From: an uncultured Faecalibacterium sp. | GTDB lineage: Bacteria > Bacillota > Clostridia > Oscillospirales > Ruminococcaceae | Length of the DNA stretch: 11,710 nt | NCBI GenBank assembly: GCA_934525735.1 | Contig: CAKSZM010000062.1 | Span: forward strand, 1-11,710 | Direction: 5' to 3' | Shown: one piece after another, positions 1-6,438 of the stretch | How positions within the stretch are numbered: the first letter of the stretch is position 1 | Layout: each line of letters opens with the position of its first letter | Notes under the pieces: generated by a model | What the model was told of the DNA's origin: nothing | Databases searched by the model: none | Seen by the model: the letters and a program-made list of their open reading frames with translations, nothing else | Translations under genes and position numbers: made by a program

Positions 1-36
1 CTGTTGCATTGCATCGGCGGATTTTTTATTTGGCGG

Positions 37-60
37 GGTGCCCAGTGGGACTCGAACCCC
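37..60 (-). other. tRNA 3'-end fragment, probable att-site remnant
   Basis: Read on the minus strand this is a tRNA 3' end: T-loop TTCGAGT (50-56), 3' T-stem strand CCCAC (45-49) and acceptor strand TGGGCAC (38-44). Only three bases of the 5' T-stem strand match (GGG before the loop). Further upstream the sequence is a phage terminator, not an anticodon arm, so this is not a complete tRNA gene. A duplicated tRNA 3' end next to phage genes is the classic footprint of integrase-mediated insertion into a tRNA. The isoacceptor cannot be named from this fragment. No second copy is visible elsewhere in the window. Chance resemblance is possible but unlikely given the contiguous match to T-loop plus both stem strands. 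Confidence 0.6.
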
Positions 61-76
61 ATTTTCCAAAAACATC

Positions 77-109
77 AAGACCCTTGTCCCGCCGCAGGAC
101 AAGGGTCTT
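77..109 (-). terminator. Intrinsic terminator of the phage late operon
   Basis: A perfect 13-bp stem (AAGACCCTTGTCC at 77-89 with GGACAAGGGTCTT at 97-109) encloses a 7-nt loop. On the minus strand it follows the TAA of the 446-aa gene by 5 nt and is followed after four bases by TTTTT (68-72). On the plus strand the stem is followed by a short T run (110-111), so it could also stop transcription entering from the left. It marks the 3' end of the phage operon. Confidence 0.85.
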
Positions 110-114
110 TTCCG

Positions 115-1455
115 TTACTTCATCTGTTTCAGGATCTGCGCGATCTGCGCGCTGGTGTAGCCTTCCTTCCGCAGGGCACTGGTGATGCTGCTGTCGCTCT
201 TGCCCTGGCTGCGCATCAGCATTGCCGTATAGGGCACGGCGGCTTTCTGCGTGCCGCTCACATTTGTGCCTGTACCGCTCGTCTGGCCGGTGCTGCCGGA
301 TTTCGCACTGCCGGACGAACCGCCCGCAGCGCCGGAAGTGCCAGCCGCAGCCGCCTTGTTGCCAGCCTGGCTTGCCTTCTGGGCTGCGTTGGATTTTTTC
401 AGGTTCCACTCACCCAGTGCAATGTTCAGCTTCTGACTCGTGATGTCATTGTTGAACTTCTGCTGGTTGAGCTTGTCCTGATATTCCCGCTCGCTGGCCT
501 CGTTTTCGTACCGCTGCTGATTCAGGCTGTCCTGATACTGCTTTTCCTGCAGCTGCTGGCTCCACTGGGTATCAGCGCGGTCGGCCTCATACTGGCGGTT
601 GCCGGAGTAAATATTGTATCCCGTGTTCAGCAGTCCGCCGATCATGGAGCCAAGGCCCGTTGTGCCGCTGAACGCGATCTGCACAAGGTCGCCCAGAACC
701 CCCAGCACGCTCATGGCGTTATTGAACCGCTGCTGGCGCTGGGCAGCCTGCTGCTGTTCCTGCGCGCTGTAGTAGTCGTGCAGGGTGCCCAGCTGATTCA
801 GATAATCCTGATACTGTCCGTAGTCCTGCGCATAAGCGTTGTTGTAATCGCTGCCCTTCTGTTCCAGCTGGGTGTAATAGTCTGCCAGCTGATTGTTGTA
901 AAGGTTCTGCGCATCATGCTCGCTGCCTGTCAGCTGATCCAGCTGGCTCACCAGCTCGTTGCCGCCGCTTTCGTAGGTATCCAGTGCCAGACTGTACAGC
1001 GTCGGGATGGCGCTGTTCAGCGCGCCGATCTGCTGCTGGTATGCCTGCTGCGCCGCACTGGTGGCATAGCTGGAGCCGTATCCGCCGGTGAGCGCCGCCG
1101 CCTGCGCCGCCGCATCTGCGCTGGCATTGTGAGCGTTCTGAAGGTATGCCTGCTCATACTGGCGGTAGAGCGGATCCTGCGTGTATCTGTACTGGAAAGC
1201 CTGCCGCTGCAGCAGCTGTCCCAGCAGCGAATCGATCTTATCCTGATAGTTGCTCTGATAATCTTTCGGGCGGTTGGCCTGCCACTCCTTCAGCGCTGCC
1301 GCCGCGTCGTTCACTGCCTGGCCCGGCTGATAGCTGGCATTCGCCAGCGCGTTTTCCACGTCCTGACGGCTGTTCAGTCCCTCTGCCGAATAGCTGCTCT
1401 GCACCGCAGGCTGCGCGGCGCCCAGCACTTCCTCTTCTTTCTTTTTGTTTGCCAT
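115..1455 (-). CDS. Putative internal virion / DNA-ejection protein (446 aa)
   Basis: Last gene of the late operon, with start ATG at 1455 preceded by AAAGGAAC. The protein is rich in Ala, Gln, Tyr and Ser and very poor in Cys. Visible parts: charged N-terminus (MANKKKEEE); a helical region with AAALTGGYGSSYATSAAQQ (about 119-137); long Gln/Tyr-rich helical stretches (about 140-245); a hydrophobic Gly-rich segment (about 246-284); an 18-residue-spaced repeat (YQDSLNQQRYENEA at 307, YQDKLNQQKFNND at 325); a Gly/Ser/Thr-rich linker (about 370-402); and a C-terminal helical pair ending ITSALRKEGYTSAQIAQILKQ. I recognise the ALTGGYGSSYA-type core as recurring in Firmicutes phages after neck genes, usually without assigned function. 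Its position after the nozzle and its helix-rich, partly hydrophobic make-up suggest a protein carried inside the head. The role is inference; a tail or minor structural role is possible. Confidence 0.72.
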   Translation of the reverse strand: MANKKKEEEVLGAAQPAVQSSYSAEGLNSRQDVENALANASYQPGQAVNDAAAALKEWQANRPKDYQSNYQDKIDSLLGQLLQRQAFQYRYTQDPLYRQYEQAYLQNAHNASADAAAQAAALTGGYGSSYATSAAQQAYQQQIGALNSAIPTLYSLALDTYESGGNELVSQLDQLTGSEHDAQNLYNNQLADYYTQLEQKGSDYNNAYAQDYGQYQDYLNQLGTLHDYYSAQEQQQAAQRQQRFNNAMSVLGVLGDLVQIAFSGTTGLGSMIGGLLNTGYNIYSGNRQYEADRADTQWSQQLQEKQYQDSLNQQRYENEASEREYQDKLNQQKFNNDITSQKLNIALGEWNLKKSNAAQKASQAGNKAAAAGTSGAAGGSSGSAKSGSTGQTSGTGTNVSGTQKAAVPYTAMLMRSQGKSDSSITSALRKEGYTSAQIAQILKQMK

Positions 1456-1471
1456 AACTGTTCCTTTCTCT

Positions 1472-1657
1472 TTACAGATTCTGCAGCTTTGCGCGCAGCT
1501 CATCCGAGAGGTTCTCGGTGTCCAGATTGGTCAGCACATACTGCAGCTGTTCCTGCATCTGGTACAGGTAGCCGCGCAGGGCGCGTGCGTCCTCCGGATC
1601 CATATTCTCGCTGAGCTTCGGCAGGCCGATCTTGTTGATCCCCATCACACTTGCCAT
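1472..1657 (-). CDS. Small conserved phage protein (61 aa)
   Basis: Starts at ATG 1657 with a good GGAGGAA site, overlapping the end of the 630-aa gene by 13 nt, which indicates translational coupling. It ends 16 nt before the 446-aa gene. The peptide has a short N-terminal part (MGINKIGLPKLSENMD) followed by a helical stretch LRGYLYQMQEQLQYVLTNLD (about 27-46) and an acidic-basic tail. The LYQMQEQLQYVLTNLDTEN pattern recalls the short coiled-coil segments at the ends of Firmicutes phage tail or neck proteins. A role as a structural linker or chaperone of the neck is guesswork. Existence as a gene is well supported by the ribosome-binding site and tight packing. Confidence 0.75.
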   Translation of the reverse strand: MASVMGINKIGLPKLSENMDPEDARALRGYLYQMQEQLQYVLTNLDTENLSDELRAKLQNL

Positions 1658-3537
1658 GATGCTTCCTCCTGTCCTGTGATGCCGCCCCGGGCGGCGGCCA
1701 TCGTCTTTGCCATGCTGCGCAGGGTGATCTGCCCGGTGCCCCGCAGGCGGAGCCGCAGCGTACCGTGCCGCCGGGGCACGAACGGCAGGTCGTAGCTGCG
1801 CCGATGCGATTGCGCCGTGATCCCGGCCACTGTCTCCCAAGGGCCTCCGTCATAACTGGCCGAGACTTCCACCGTGGTGCTGCATCCGGCGTCCAGACGC
1901 AGGGTCAGCCGGGAAAGATACCGGTCTTCTGCACCGTCCATCCCGATATCACCGGTGGTCAGTTCAAAATGGAGTTTCTCCTCCACGCCGTCGGTGCTCT
2001 GCCAGTCCGCTTCCCGGTCCGGGTCTGCCGCCCACAGCGCCTGTCCGTCCCAGAGATAGAGCTGCCCGCCGGTGCTGGCCATCTCGTAGGAACAGACATC
2101 CTCTTCGCTCCACAGACTGCGCTCCGTGTCGTACACCAGCAGCCTCGCCTGACTGCCGCCCTCCCGGGAGATGTGCAGATAATACCTGCCGTCCAGTGCG
2201 CCGCCCACGGCGCTCTGCACATGCGCCAGACGGCTGGCATCCAAGGCTCCGGACACCTTGACCGGAATACTTCCGTCCCACGCCATCACCCCGTCCGGTG
2301 AGAGATAATAGAGGGTTTCATTCAGCACGCACAGGCTGCGGGCTGCATTTTTGGCCACGCCCCGGCAGCGCAGGGAAGTGAGCTGAAAGTCCGAGGGCTT
2401 GGAGCCGTAGAGCTTGTGCAGGGTGTTCTCCTTAAAGAACAGCGCATAGCCCATGCAGGTCGCCGCCCCGGTAAATGCCCCGTCGCTGCCCACCGTGACC
2501 GCATAGCTGTCGGCCGCGATGCCCCGGTAGCTGAACCAGTTCGTGGGGTCGCCCAGCTTGCAGGCATAGATGACATTTTCCCTGCTGCTGCAGCCCCAGA
2601 CCCGGTTGTCGCACTCGGTCACGAAATCCAGATCCGGCACCCGGCGCTCCAGCTGCACCGTCCCGTTCACGGCAATGCTTTTGGTCTCTTTGCCGTCCAT
2701 GCTGGTCCACTGTGCGCTGTCCGTGCCCTGCACCAGTGTGCCGTAGAAAAAGTCTCCTTCCGGCGTCACACGCACCCGCAGGGCATTTTCCTGCACATCA
2801 TAGACCACAAGGTCACCGTCCAGTTCCTGCCACATTCCGGCCTGTTCTGCCGCCGTTCCCCGCACGGTCACAGTGTCCCATTGTGCAAACTGTTTTTCGG
2901 CTCCCGCCGCCGTGATACGGCAGTATTCCAGCGGCACCGCCGTCCAGTTTCCGGAGGCCGAACTGTACACTTCCAGCGTACCGGTGCAGCTCCACGGGTG
3001 CTTTTCGTCCTCGATCTTCAAAAAGATCTGGCCGTCCTCGGGCTGTTCCGGCTCCTCCCTGCCACAGCTGCCCGCCTCGTAGGTCTTGCCGGAAGCGTCG
3101 CAGGGCACGAACTGCACGCTCTGCCCCTCGGCCTGCCACACCGCACCCAGCGGCTTTACCGAGCCGTCGGCCGTGTCAAAGGACAGCTTGTCGGGGAAGA
3201 TCAGGATCTTTGTTCCAAGACCCACCAGAGACTTTCTGCCATCGGTCACAACGTCGGTACAGGTCACAGGTCGTTCGCCTGCATCGTCCGGGGTGTAGAG
3301 CAGGTCTTTTCCGCAGACGGTCAGCAGGCCATTCAGATGATACATCCCGTTCAGTCCGGTCAGCTCCCGCAGTTTCCGGCGGGGCTTGCGGGTGCTCAGC
3401 GCCGGGAAATCCCGGGCCGAAAAGTTCACGCCTGCGCTGTATTCCGCTTCCGAGCAGGAATACGTTTCGTTCAGCCCGCCGAACGCCCGCACAAGGCTGC
3501 GGCTGTTCGGCAGCTTTGTCCTGTTTGCCAGAACCAT
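1645..3537 (-). CDS. Putative tail nozzle/stopper protein, short-tail type (630 aa)
   Basis: Start ATG at 3537, chosen because TAAGGAGGGG lies 7-8 nt upstream; a longer reading frame runs to 3678 but would overlap the preceding gene without a site. The N-terminus (FGGLNETYSCSEAEYSAG, about 19-36, then FPALSTRKPRRKL) is a pattern I associate with podovirus-like tail-tube/nozzle proteins of Firmicutes phages. The middle (about 330-480) has repeated beta-blade-like units, e.g. DNRVWGCSSRENVIYACKLG then YALFFKENTLHKLYG and LYYLSPDGVMAWDG, suggesting a propeller as in P22 gp10 or T7 gp12-like proteins. A C-terminal beta-sandwich (about 520-615) ends LRLRLRGTGQITLRSMAKT. Placed directly after the adaptor, it would cap the portal-adaptor stack. 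Family assignment is by pattern and order; a receptor-binding function is less likely but not excluded. Confidence 0.75.
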   Translation of the reverse strand: MVLANRTKLPNSRSLVRAFGGLNETYSCSEAEYSAGVNFSARDFPALSTRKPRRKLRELTGLNGMYHLNGLLTVCGKDLLYTPDDAGERPVTCTDVVTDGRKSLVGLGTKILIFPDKLSFDTADGSVKPLGAVWQAEGQSVQFVPCDASGKTYEAGSCGREEPEQPEDGQIFLKIEDEKHPWSCTGTLEVYSSASGNWTAVPLEYCRITAAGAEKQFAQWDTVTVRGTAAEQAGMWQELDGDLVVYDVQENALRVRVTPEGDFFYGTLVQGTDSAQWTSMDGKETKSIAVNGTVQLERRVPDLDFVTECDNRVWGCSSRENVIYACKLGDPTNWFSYRGIAADSYAVTVGSDGAFTGAATCMGYALFFKENTLHKLYGSKPSDFQLTSLRCRGVAKNAARSLCVLNETLYYLSPDGVMAWDGSIPVKVSGALDASRLAHVQSAVGGALDGRYYLHISREGGSQARLLVYDTERSLWSEEDVCSYEMASTGGQLYLWDGQALWAADPDREADWQSTDGVEEKLHFELTTGDIGMDGAEDRYLSRLTLRLDAGCSTTVEVSASYDGGPWETVAGITAQSHRRSYDLPFVPRRHGTLRLRLRGTGQITLRSMAKTMAAARGGITGQEEASWQV

Positions 3538-3550
3538 CGTTCTCCCCTCC

Positions 3551-3934
3551 TTACCACTTCCACCGGCTCCCGTTTCGGGGCGGGTAGCTGCGCCGCAGCC
3601 ACGCCGCCAGATCCGCCACAAGGCTGTTGTACTGCGCCTGCTCCCCGGCGTACCGGTCGGTCTCTCCCAGTGCCGCATCAGTCATCGCGCACAGATAATG
3701 CGGATACAGCGCATCATAGGGGGCCGGCACCAGCAGAACATCCTCGTCCTGCAGGCCATCGTCCCACGCAAGATCCGCGCCCACATCATCGTAGGCGTCG
3801 GTGCTGCTGCTGCGGAACAGTCTCTCCCGCAGCATGGCATCGGCTTCTTTCAGCCACGCCTGCCGGGTCGCCAATGCAATGCGGCTGCCCGGGCGCAGCT
3901 CTTCGGCGCGCTCCAGCGCCTGTCCTGCCGTCAT
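3551..3934 (-). CDS. Putative head-tail adaptor (connector) protein (127 aa)
   Basis: Start ATG at 3934, with AAAAGGAGTG about 8 nt upstream; an in-frame upstream ATG at 3997 lies within the hairpin region and has no site. The protein is mostly alpha-helical: N-terminal helices (MTAGQALERAEELRPG, then WLKEADAMLRERLF), an acidic loop (about 47-65), and a C-terminal helix pair around DALYPHYLCAMTDAALGETD and YNSLVADLAAWLRRSYPP. Size, helical pattern and position between capsid and nozzle genes match gp4/gp6-type adaptors that bind the portal ring. The gene ends 13 nt before the nozzle start, so the two are probably cotranslated. Assignment rests on context and fold pattern rather than a diagnostic motif. 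Confidence 0.7.
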   Translation of the reverse strand: MTAGQALERAEELRPGSRIALATRQAWLKEADAMLRERLFRSSSTDAYDDVGADLAWDDGLQDEDVLLVPAPYDALYPHYLCAMTDAALGETDRYAGEQAQYNSLVADLAAWLRRSYPPRNGSRWKW

Positions 3935-3960
3935 AAACTTCACACTCCTTTTATCAGAAA

Positions 3961-3992
3961 AGCCCGGCCGGGCAGGTGCTCCCGGCCGGGCT
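3961..3992 (-). terminator. Strong hairpin between capsid and neck genes (attenuator/terminator)
   Basis: A perfect GC-rich 12-bp stem (AGCCCGGCCGGG, 3961-3972, with its complement 3981-3992) encloses an 8-nt loop. On the minus strand it is followed by TTTCTGAT, a weak U tract, so it may only partly terminate. It lies between the stop of the 70-aa gene and the ribosome-binding site of the adaptor gene. That is where a phage would lower expression of low-copy neck proteins relative to capsid protein. An RNA-processing or mRNA-stabilising role is an alternative. Confidence 0.65.
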
Positions 3993-4019
3993 TGCATTTA
4001 CCGGTTCTTCGTGTGCTGC

Positions 4020-4232
4020 TTACTGCGCCGCGTTCTCCGCCGCCGCGATGCGGGCAGCAGTCAGCTCGTCCTGCATCTGGCTGTGCTCCAGCACTTCGGC
4101 CACCTCGGGCGGCACTTCCACCTCCACACCGCGGCGGATCTTGTAATTCACGCCGTTGACGCTGACGAACAGGTCGCCCTTGTAGCGGCTGTTGTCCTTG
4201 AACAACCGGATGCGTACATTCTTTTCTGCCAT
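4020..4232 (-). CDS. Small capsid-associated protein of unknown function (70 aa)
   Basis: Start ATG at 4232, with AAAGGAA about 10 nt upstream. The first half looks like a compact beta domain: VRIRLFKDNSRYKGDLFVSV then NGVNYKIRRGVEVEVPPEVA (about 28-47). The second half is an Ala/Glu-rich helix (about 48-70). The NG-x-Y-x-I-x-RG-x-x-V-x-V-P pattern is one I recall in short proteins encoded next to the capsid gene in many Firmicutes phages. A decoration, head-completion or neck role is plausible but not established. It is separated from the capsid gene by a host-type repeat rather than being tightly coupled. Confidence 0.75.
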   Translation of the reverse strand: MAEKNVRIRLFKDNSRYKGDLFVSVNGVNYKIRRGVEVEVPPEVAEVLEHSQMQDELTAARIAAAENAAQ

Positions 4233-4256
4233 ATTGATTCATTCCTTTCTTCCTGG

Positions 4257-4319
4257 CTCTCCCTTTGGGAGAGTTGTCGAACCGCGCTGCCCCATTGGCG
4301 GACGGTGAGGCTGAGAGGG
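4257..4319 (+). repeat. Host-type interspersed palindromic repeat, copy 1
   Basis: On the plus strand the element opens with a perfect hairpin CTCTCCC-TTT-GGGAGAG (4257-4273) and closes with CTGAGAGGG (4311-4319). The 13-mer CCCTTTGGGAGAG and the 9-mer CTGAGAGGG recur in the same orientation at 8295-8339. It begins 4 nt past the capsid gene's TAA when read on the minus strand. Elements with these end motifs are, as I recall, scattered through Ruminococcaceae genomes; naming it a MITE- or REP-like element is inference. Confidence 0.65.
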
Positions 4320-4323
4320 CACT

Positions 4324-5322
4324 TTAGTTTGCCGCTGCGGTTGCAGAATAGCTGGAAGCGCTCTCAATGCGCACCATGTACTGCTCCACCAGACGTTCCG
4401 CCGCGCGCATGCCCTTCCAGCCAACAGAAGCGCGCTGGTTCAGCGGGTCGTCGCCGTAGCCCAGCTGCTTGACGATGTGTTCCAGACCGCCGCCTTCCAG
4501 CTCGGTGACACCGTAGGCGTGGGCACCCAGCACCAGCGTGCCGAACACCGCCAGCCCGGCGGGGCAGGTGGCATCCTTCCAGATCTTGGCCTCGCTGGTC
4601 TCGATGAAGCGGATATTGCCCAGCTTGCCGATCTCGCCGCGGAACATGGTCTCCGGGTCGGCGTACTTGTGCACCTCGATGAACTCCTTGCAGGTCTTGA
4701 GGTCGTAGGCCGCGTAAGGGTGAATGATGGCAATGTAGCTGTCGCCGATGGGGTCGGCGTTCATGGCGCCCAGCTGCGCCGCCGCCTGGAAGAACAGCTT
4801 CGGGGTCAGGGTGCAGCTCTTGTCCAGCGCCTTGCGGCTGGCCACGGCAGTCTCAGTGCCGTCCGCGGCGATTTTGGGCGCATAGATGACGTTGGTGCCG
4901 CCCGCCAGCACATCGCGGGTGATGCTGTCCATGGTGCGGCCTGCCTGGCTTGCCAGCACGCGGGTGGCCTGCACCACATTGTTGTCGATGGCGGTCATCT
5001 GCAGCACATCGGTCAGCGGGGTCCAGCCACCGTACTGGTGCAGGTCGCTGGTGATGGTGGTCACGTTCAGGGTCTGGCCGTCAGGAGTCACACCCTCGGT
5101 CAGGGGAGTGGATGCCTTGGGCAGACTGTCGTACTTGCGGAACTCGATGGTCTTGCCGCCGTTCTGGGGCACCGGGTAGTAATCCGCAAACTGGTCGTGC
5201 ACCAGACGCGGCTCGGCCTGGTCGATGAGGCGCTTCTCATAGAAGGTCTTCATCTCCTGCGACATGGTCGCAGTGGTGTTCAGGTTGTCAGCAAACATCT
5301 GAATGTCAAAGTTCTTGTTCAT
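4324..5322 (-). CDS. Major capsid protein, N4-gp56 family (332 aa)
   Basis: HK97-fold shell protein. Start ATG at 5322, with AAAGGAAA 7-8 nt upstream. I recognise the N4-gp56 family from the N-terminal run ending KTIEFRKYDSLPKASTPLTEGVTP, the LHQYGGWTPLTDVLQMTAID stretch (about 95-114), the RDVLAGGTNVIYAP segment, and the C-terminal half with YIAIIHPYAAYDLK and FIETSEAKIWK. Length fits the family. Residues 5-11 (FDIQMFA; IQMFA at 5290-5304) match the Prp-type cleavage motif found in L27 and in Firmicutes phage head proteins. The N-terminal ten residues are therefore probably removed between F10 and A11 by the protease encoded just upstream. The gene lies 26 nt after the protease-scaffold gene and is followed by a repeat. 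Confidence 0.93.
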   Translation of the reverse strand: MNKNFDIQMFADNLNTTATMSQEMKTFYEKRLIDQAEPRLVHDQFADYYPVPQNGGKTIEFRKYDSLPKASTPLTEGVTPDGQTLNVTTITSDLHQYGGWTPLTDVLQMTAIDNNVVQATRVLASQAGRTMDSITRDVLAGGTNVIYAPKIAADGTETAVASRKALDKSCTLTPKLFFQAAAQLGAMNADPIGDSYIAIIHPYAAYDLKTCKEFIEVHKYADPETMFRGEIGKLGNIRFIETSEAKIWKDATCPAGLAVFGTLVLGAHAYGVTELEGGGLEHIVKQLGYGDDPLNQRASVGWKGMRAAERLVEQYMVRIESASSYSATAAAN

Positions 5323-5348
5323 CGTCGTTTTCCTTTCTTTTTTTCAAA

Positions 5349-5930
5349 TCACAGTTCGATCTGTGCCCCATGGAGCACGCGGCGTTCCAGCGCTTCCCGC
5401 TGGGCGCGGGTCATGCCTGCCACATCCGGGCGGACGGTGGCCGCGCCGCCGGGGCGGATGCCGTTTTCCGTCGGGCGCGCAGCCCGCTGCCGGATGCGCT
5501 CCACCACGCCCTGTTCCACCGTCTGCGCAGCCGAACGCAGATTGTCGTCATAATGCGCCAGACGGTAGGCGTCCTGCACCCGCATCCCGGGCAGCTGCAT
5601 CAGGCGGCGCATCTCCGGGTTCTTCAGCTCGGCCTGCAGGCTGAAGTCAGGGTCACTGCGGCGCAGGGCCGCTTCCTCGGCCGCCCACCGGGTGTGCAGT
5701 CTCTGCACGGCGTTCCGGGCCAATGCGGGCAGCGGCGGCGGCACCGGGCGCGGTTCCGGTCTTTCCGGTGCCGGAGCCGGAATTTCTTCTTCCGGCTGGA
5801 CAGCCACAGGCGCAGCCGGAGCGGCCTGCACTTCGCTAGGCTTCATGGTGCCGGATGCCACAGCCTGCTGCGTCTGTGCGTGGCTCAGGGCCGGGGGAGT
5901 GGCTTCTCCCTCTGCAAAGAGCTGTAGCAT
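5349..5930 (-). CDS. Nested scaffold protein from internal start (193 aa, predicted)
   Basis: Inside the fusion gene, the in-frame ATG at 5930 (Met165) is preceded by GGGGAG (5936-5941) with 5-nt spacing, a usable ribosome-binding site. Its product would begin MLQLFAEGEATPP, which looks like an ordinary Firmicutes phage scaffold N-terminus carrying a Prp cleavage motif. Independent translation would supply scaffold in excess of protease, as in the lambda C/Nu3 arrangement. Direct evidence is only the site, the start codon and the family-like N-terminus. The alternative is that scaffold is released solely by proteolysis of the full-length protein. Confidence 0.45.
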   Translation of the reverse strand: MLQLFAEGEATPPALSHAQTQQAVASGTMKPSEVQAAPAAPVAVQPEEEIPAPAPERPEPRPVPPPLPALARNAVQRLHTRWAAEEAALRRSDPDFSLQAELKNPEMRRLMQLPGMRVQDAYRLAHYDDNLRSAAQTVEQGVVERIRQRAARPTENGIRPGGAATVRPDVAGMTRAQREALERRVLHGAQIEL

Positions 5931-6422
5931 AAAGGCTCCCCACGGGTTGCGGCTCCCAGCGTCCACTTCGTGCCTTGAGCGGCACTCGTGTTCTGCTGGC
6001 CGCTGCCCCAGCCTCGGCTCCCTGTTTCCGCCGCAGGCGGCGGTCGCCTCCGCTGCAAACAGCTGCAGGTCCATCATGCTCTGCTCGCCCCGGCGGCTCA
6101 CATCTGCAAAGCGGACATTCTCCGGGTAGCGCTCGGCCAGCAGCACAAAGCAGCTCTTGGCCAGTTCAAACGCGCCCTTCACCCACTCATCGCAAGGGGC
6201 ATCCACGCTCACGGCCACACGCGGGCCGTCCGGCTCGTCAAAGGCGTCGCTGCTGGCGTTTTCTTCTCCGGCCAGCAGATACACCAGCCCCTGCATCACG
6301 GTGCTGGCACCGGCGCACACGATGTCCTGCCCGGCAGGCGCATAGCCCGCATGGCCGGCGGCTTCCAGCCGGCAGCCGATGCCTGCCGGGGTGTCCATTT
6401 CGCTATAAATTACTTTCATCAT
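5349..6422 (-). CDS. Prp-type cysteine protease fused to capsid scaffold (357 aa)
   Basis: Start ATG at 6422 (AAGGAGG 7-8 nt upstream; a GTG at 6431 overlaps that site, and ATG 6419 is the next codon). Residues 1-105 match ribosomal-processing cysteine protease Prp: GHAGYA with catalytic His24, and DIVCAGASTVMQGL with catalytic Cys36, the same 12-residue spacing as host Prp. Then come MMDLQLFAAEAT (116-127) and MLQLFAEGEAT (165-175), both resembling the Prp target. Residues about 177-357 look like a scaffold: a Pro/Glu-rich linker, a helix with RRSDPDFSLQAELKNPEMRRL, AYRLAHYDDN, RPTENG and a basic C-terminal helix. The product would be both maturation protease and scaffold, self-cleaved into parts. 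Phages usually encode these separately or use host Prp. Residues 128-164 are compositionally odd (Arg-, His- and Cys-containing). Confidence 0.85.
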   Translation of the reverse strand: MMKVIYSEMDTPAGIGCRLEAAGHAGYAPAGQDIVCAGASTVMQGLVYLLAGEENASSDAFDEPDGPRVAVSVDAPCDEWVKGAFELAKSCFVLLAERYPENVRFADVSRRGEQSMMDLQLFAAEATAACGGNREPRLGQRPAEHECRSRHEVDAGSRNPWGAFMLQLFAEGEATPPALSHAQTQQAVASGTMKPSEVQAAPAAPVAVQPEEEIPAPAPERPEPRPVPPPLPALARNAVQRLHTRWAAEEAALRRSDPDFSLQAELKNPEMRRLMQLPGMRVQDAYRLAHYDDNLRSAAQTVEQGVVERIRQRAARPTENGIRPGGAATVRPDVAGMTRAQREALERRVLHGAQIEL

Positions 6423-6438
6423 GGTTCTCACCTCCTTC

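Noticed and set aside
37..60. Complete tRNA gene at the left edge
   Set aside because: Only the T-loop, 3' T-stem strand and acceptor strand are present; the upstream side on the minus strand is a terminator and a phage gene, with no anticodon or D arm.
4..1614. Long plus-strand reading frame of about 536 codons opposite the 446-aa and 61-aa genes
   Set aside because: It is antisense to well-supported minus-strand genes, has no ribosome-binding site, and its Leu/Val/Ala-rich translation is the usual mirror of a Gln/Ala-rich GC-rich gene.
3538..3678. Upstream extension of the 630-aa nozzle gene to a start at 3678
   Set aside because: The extension overlaps the adaptor gene's coding sequence, has no ribosome-binding site, and the ATG at 3537 has an excellent one.
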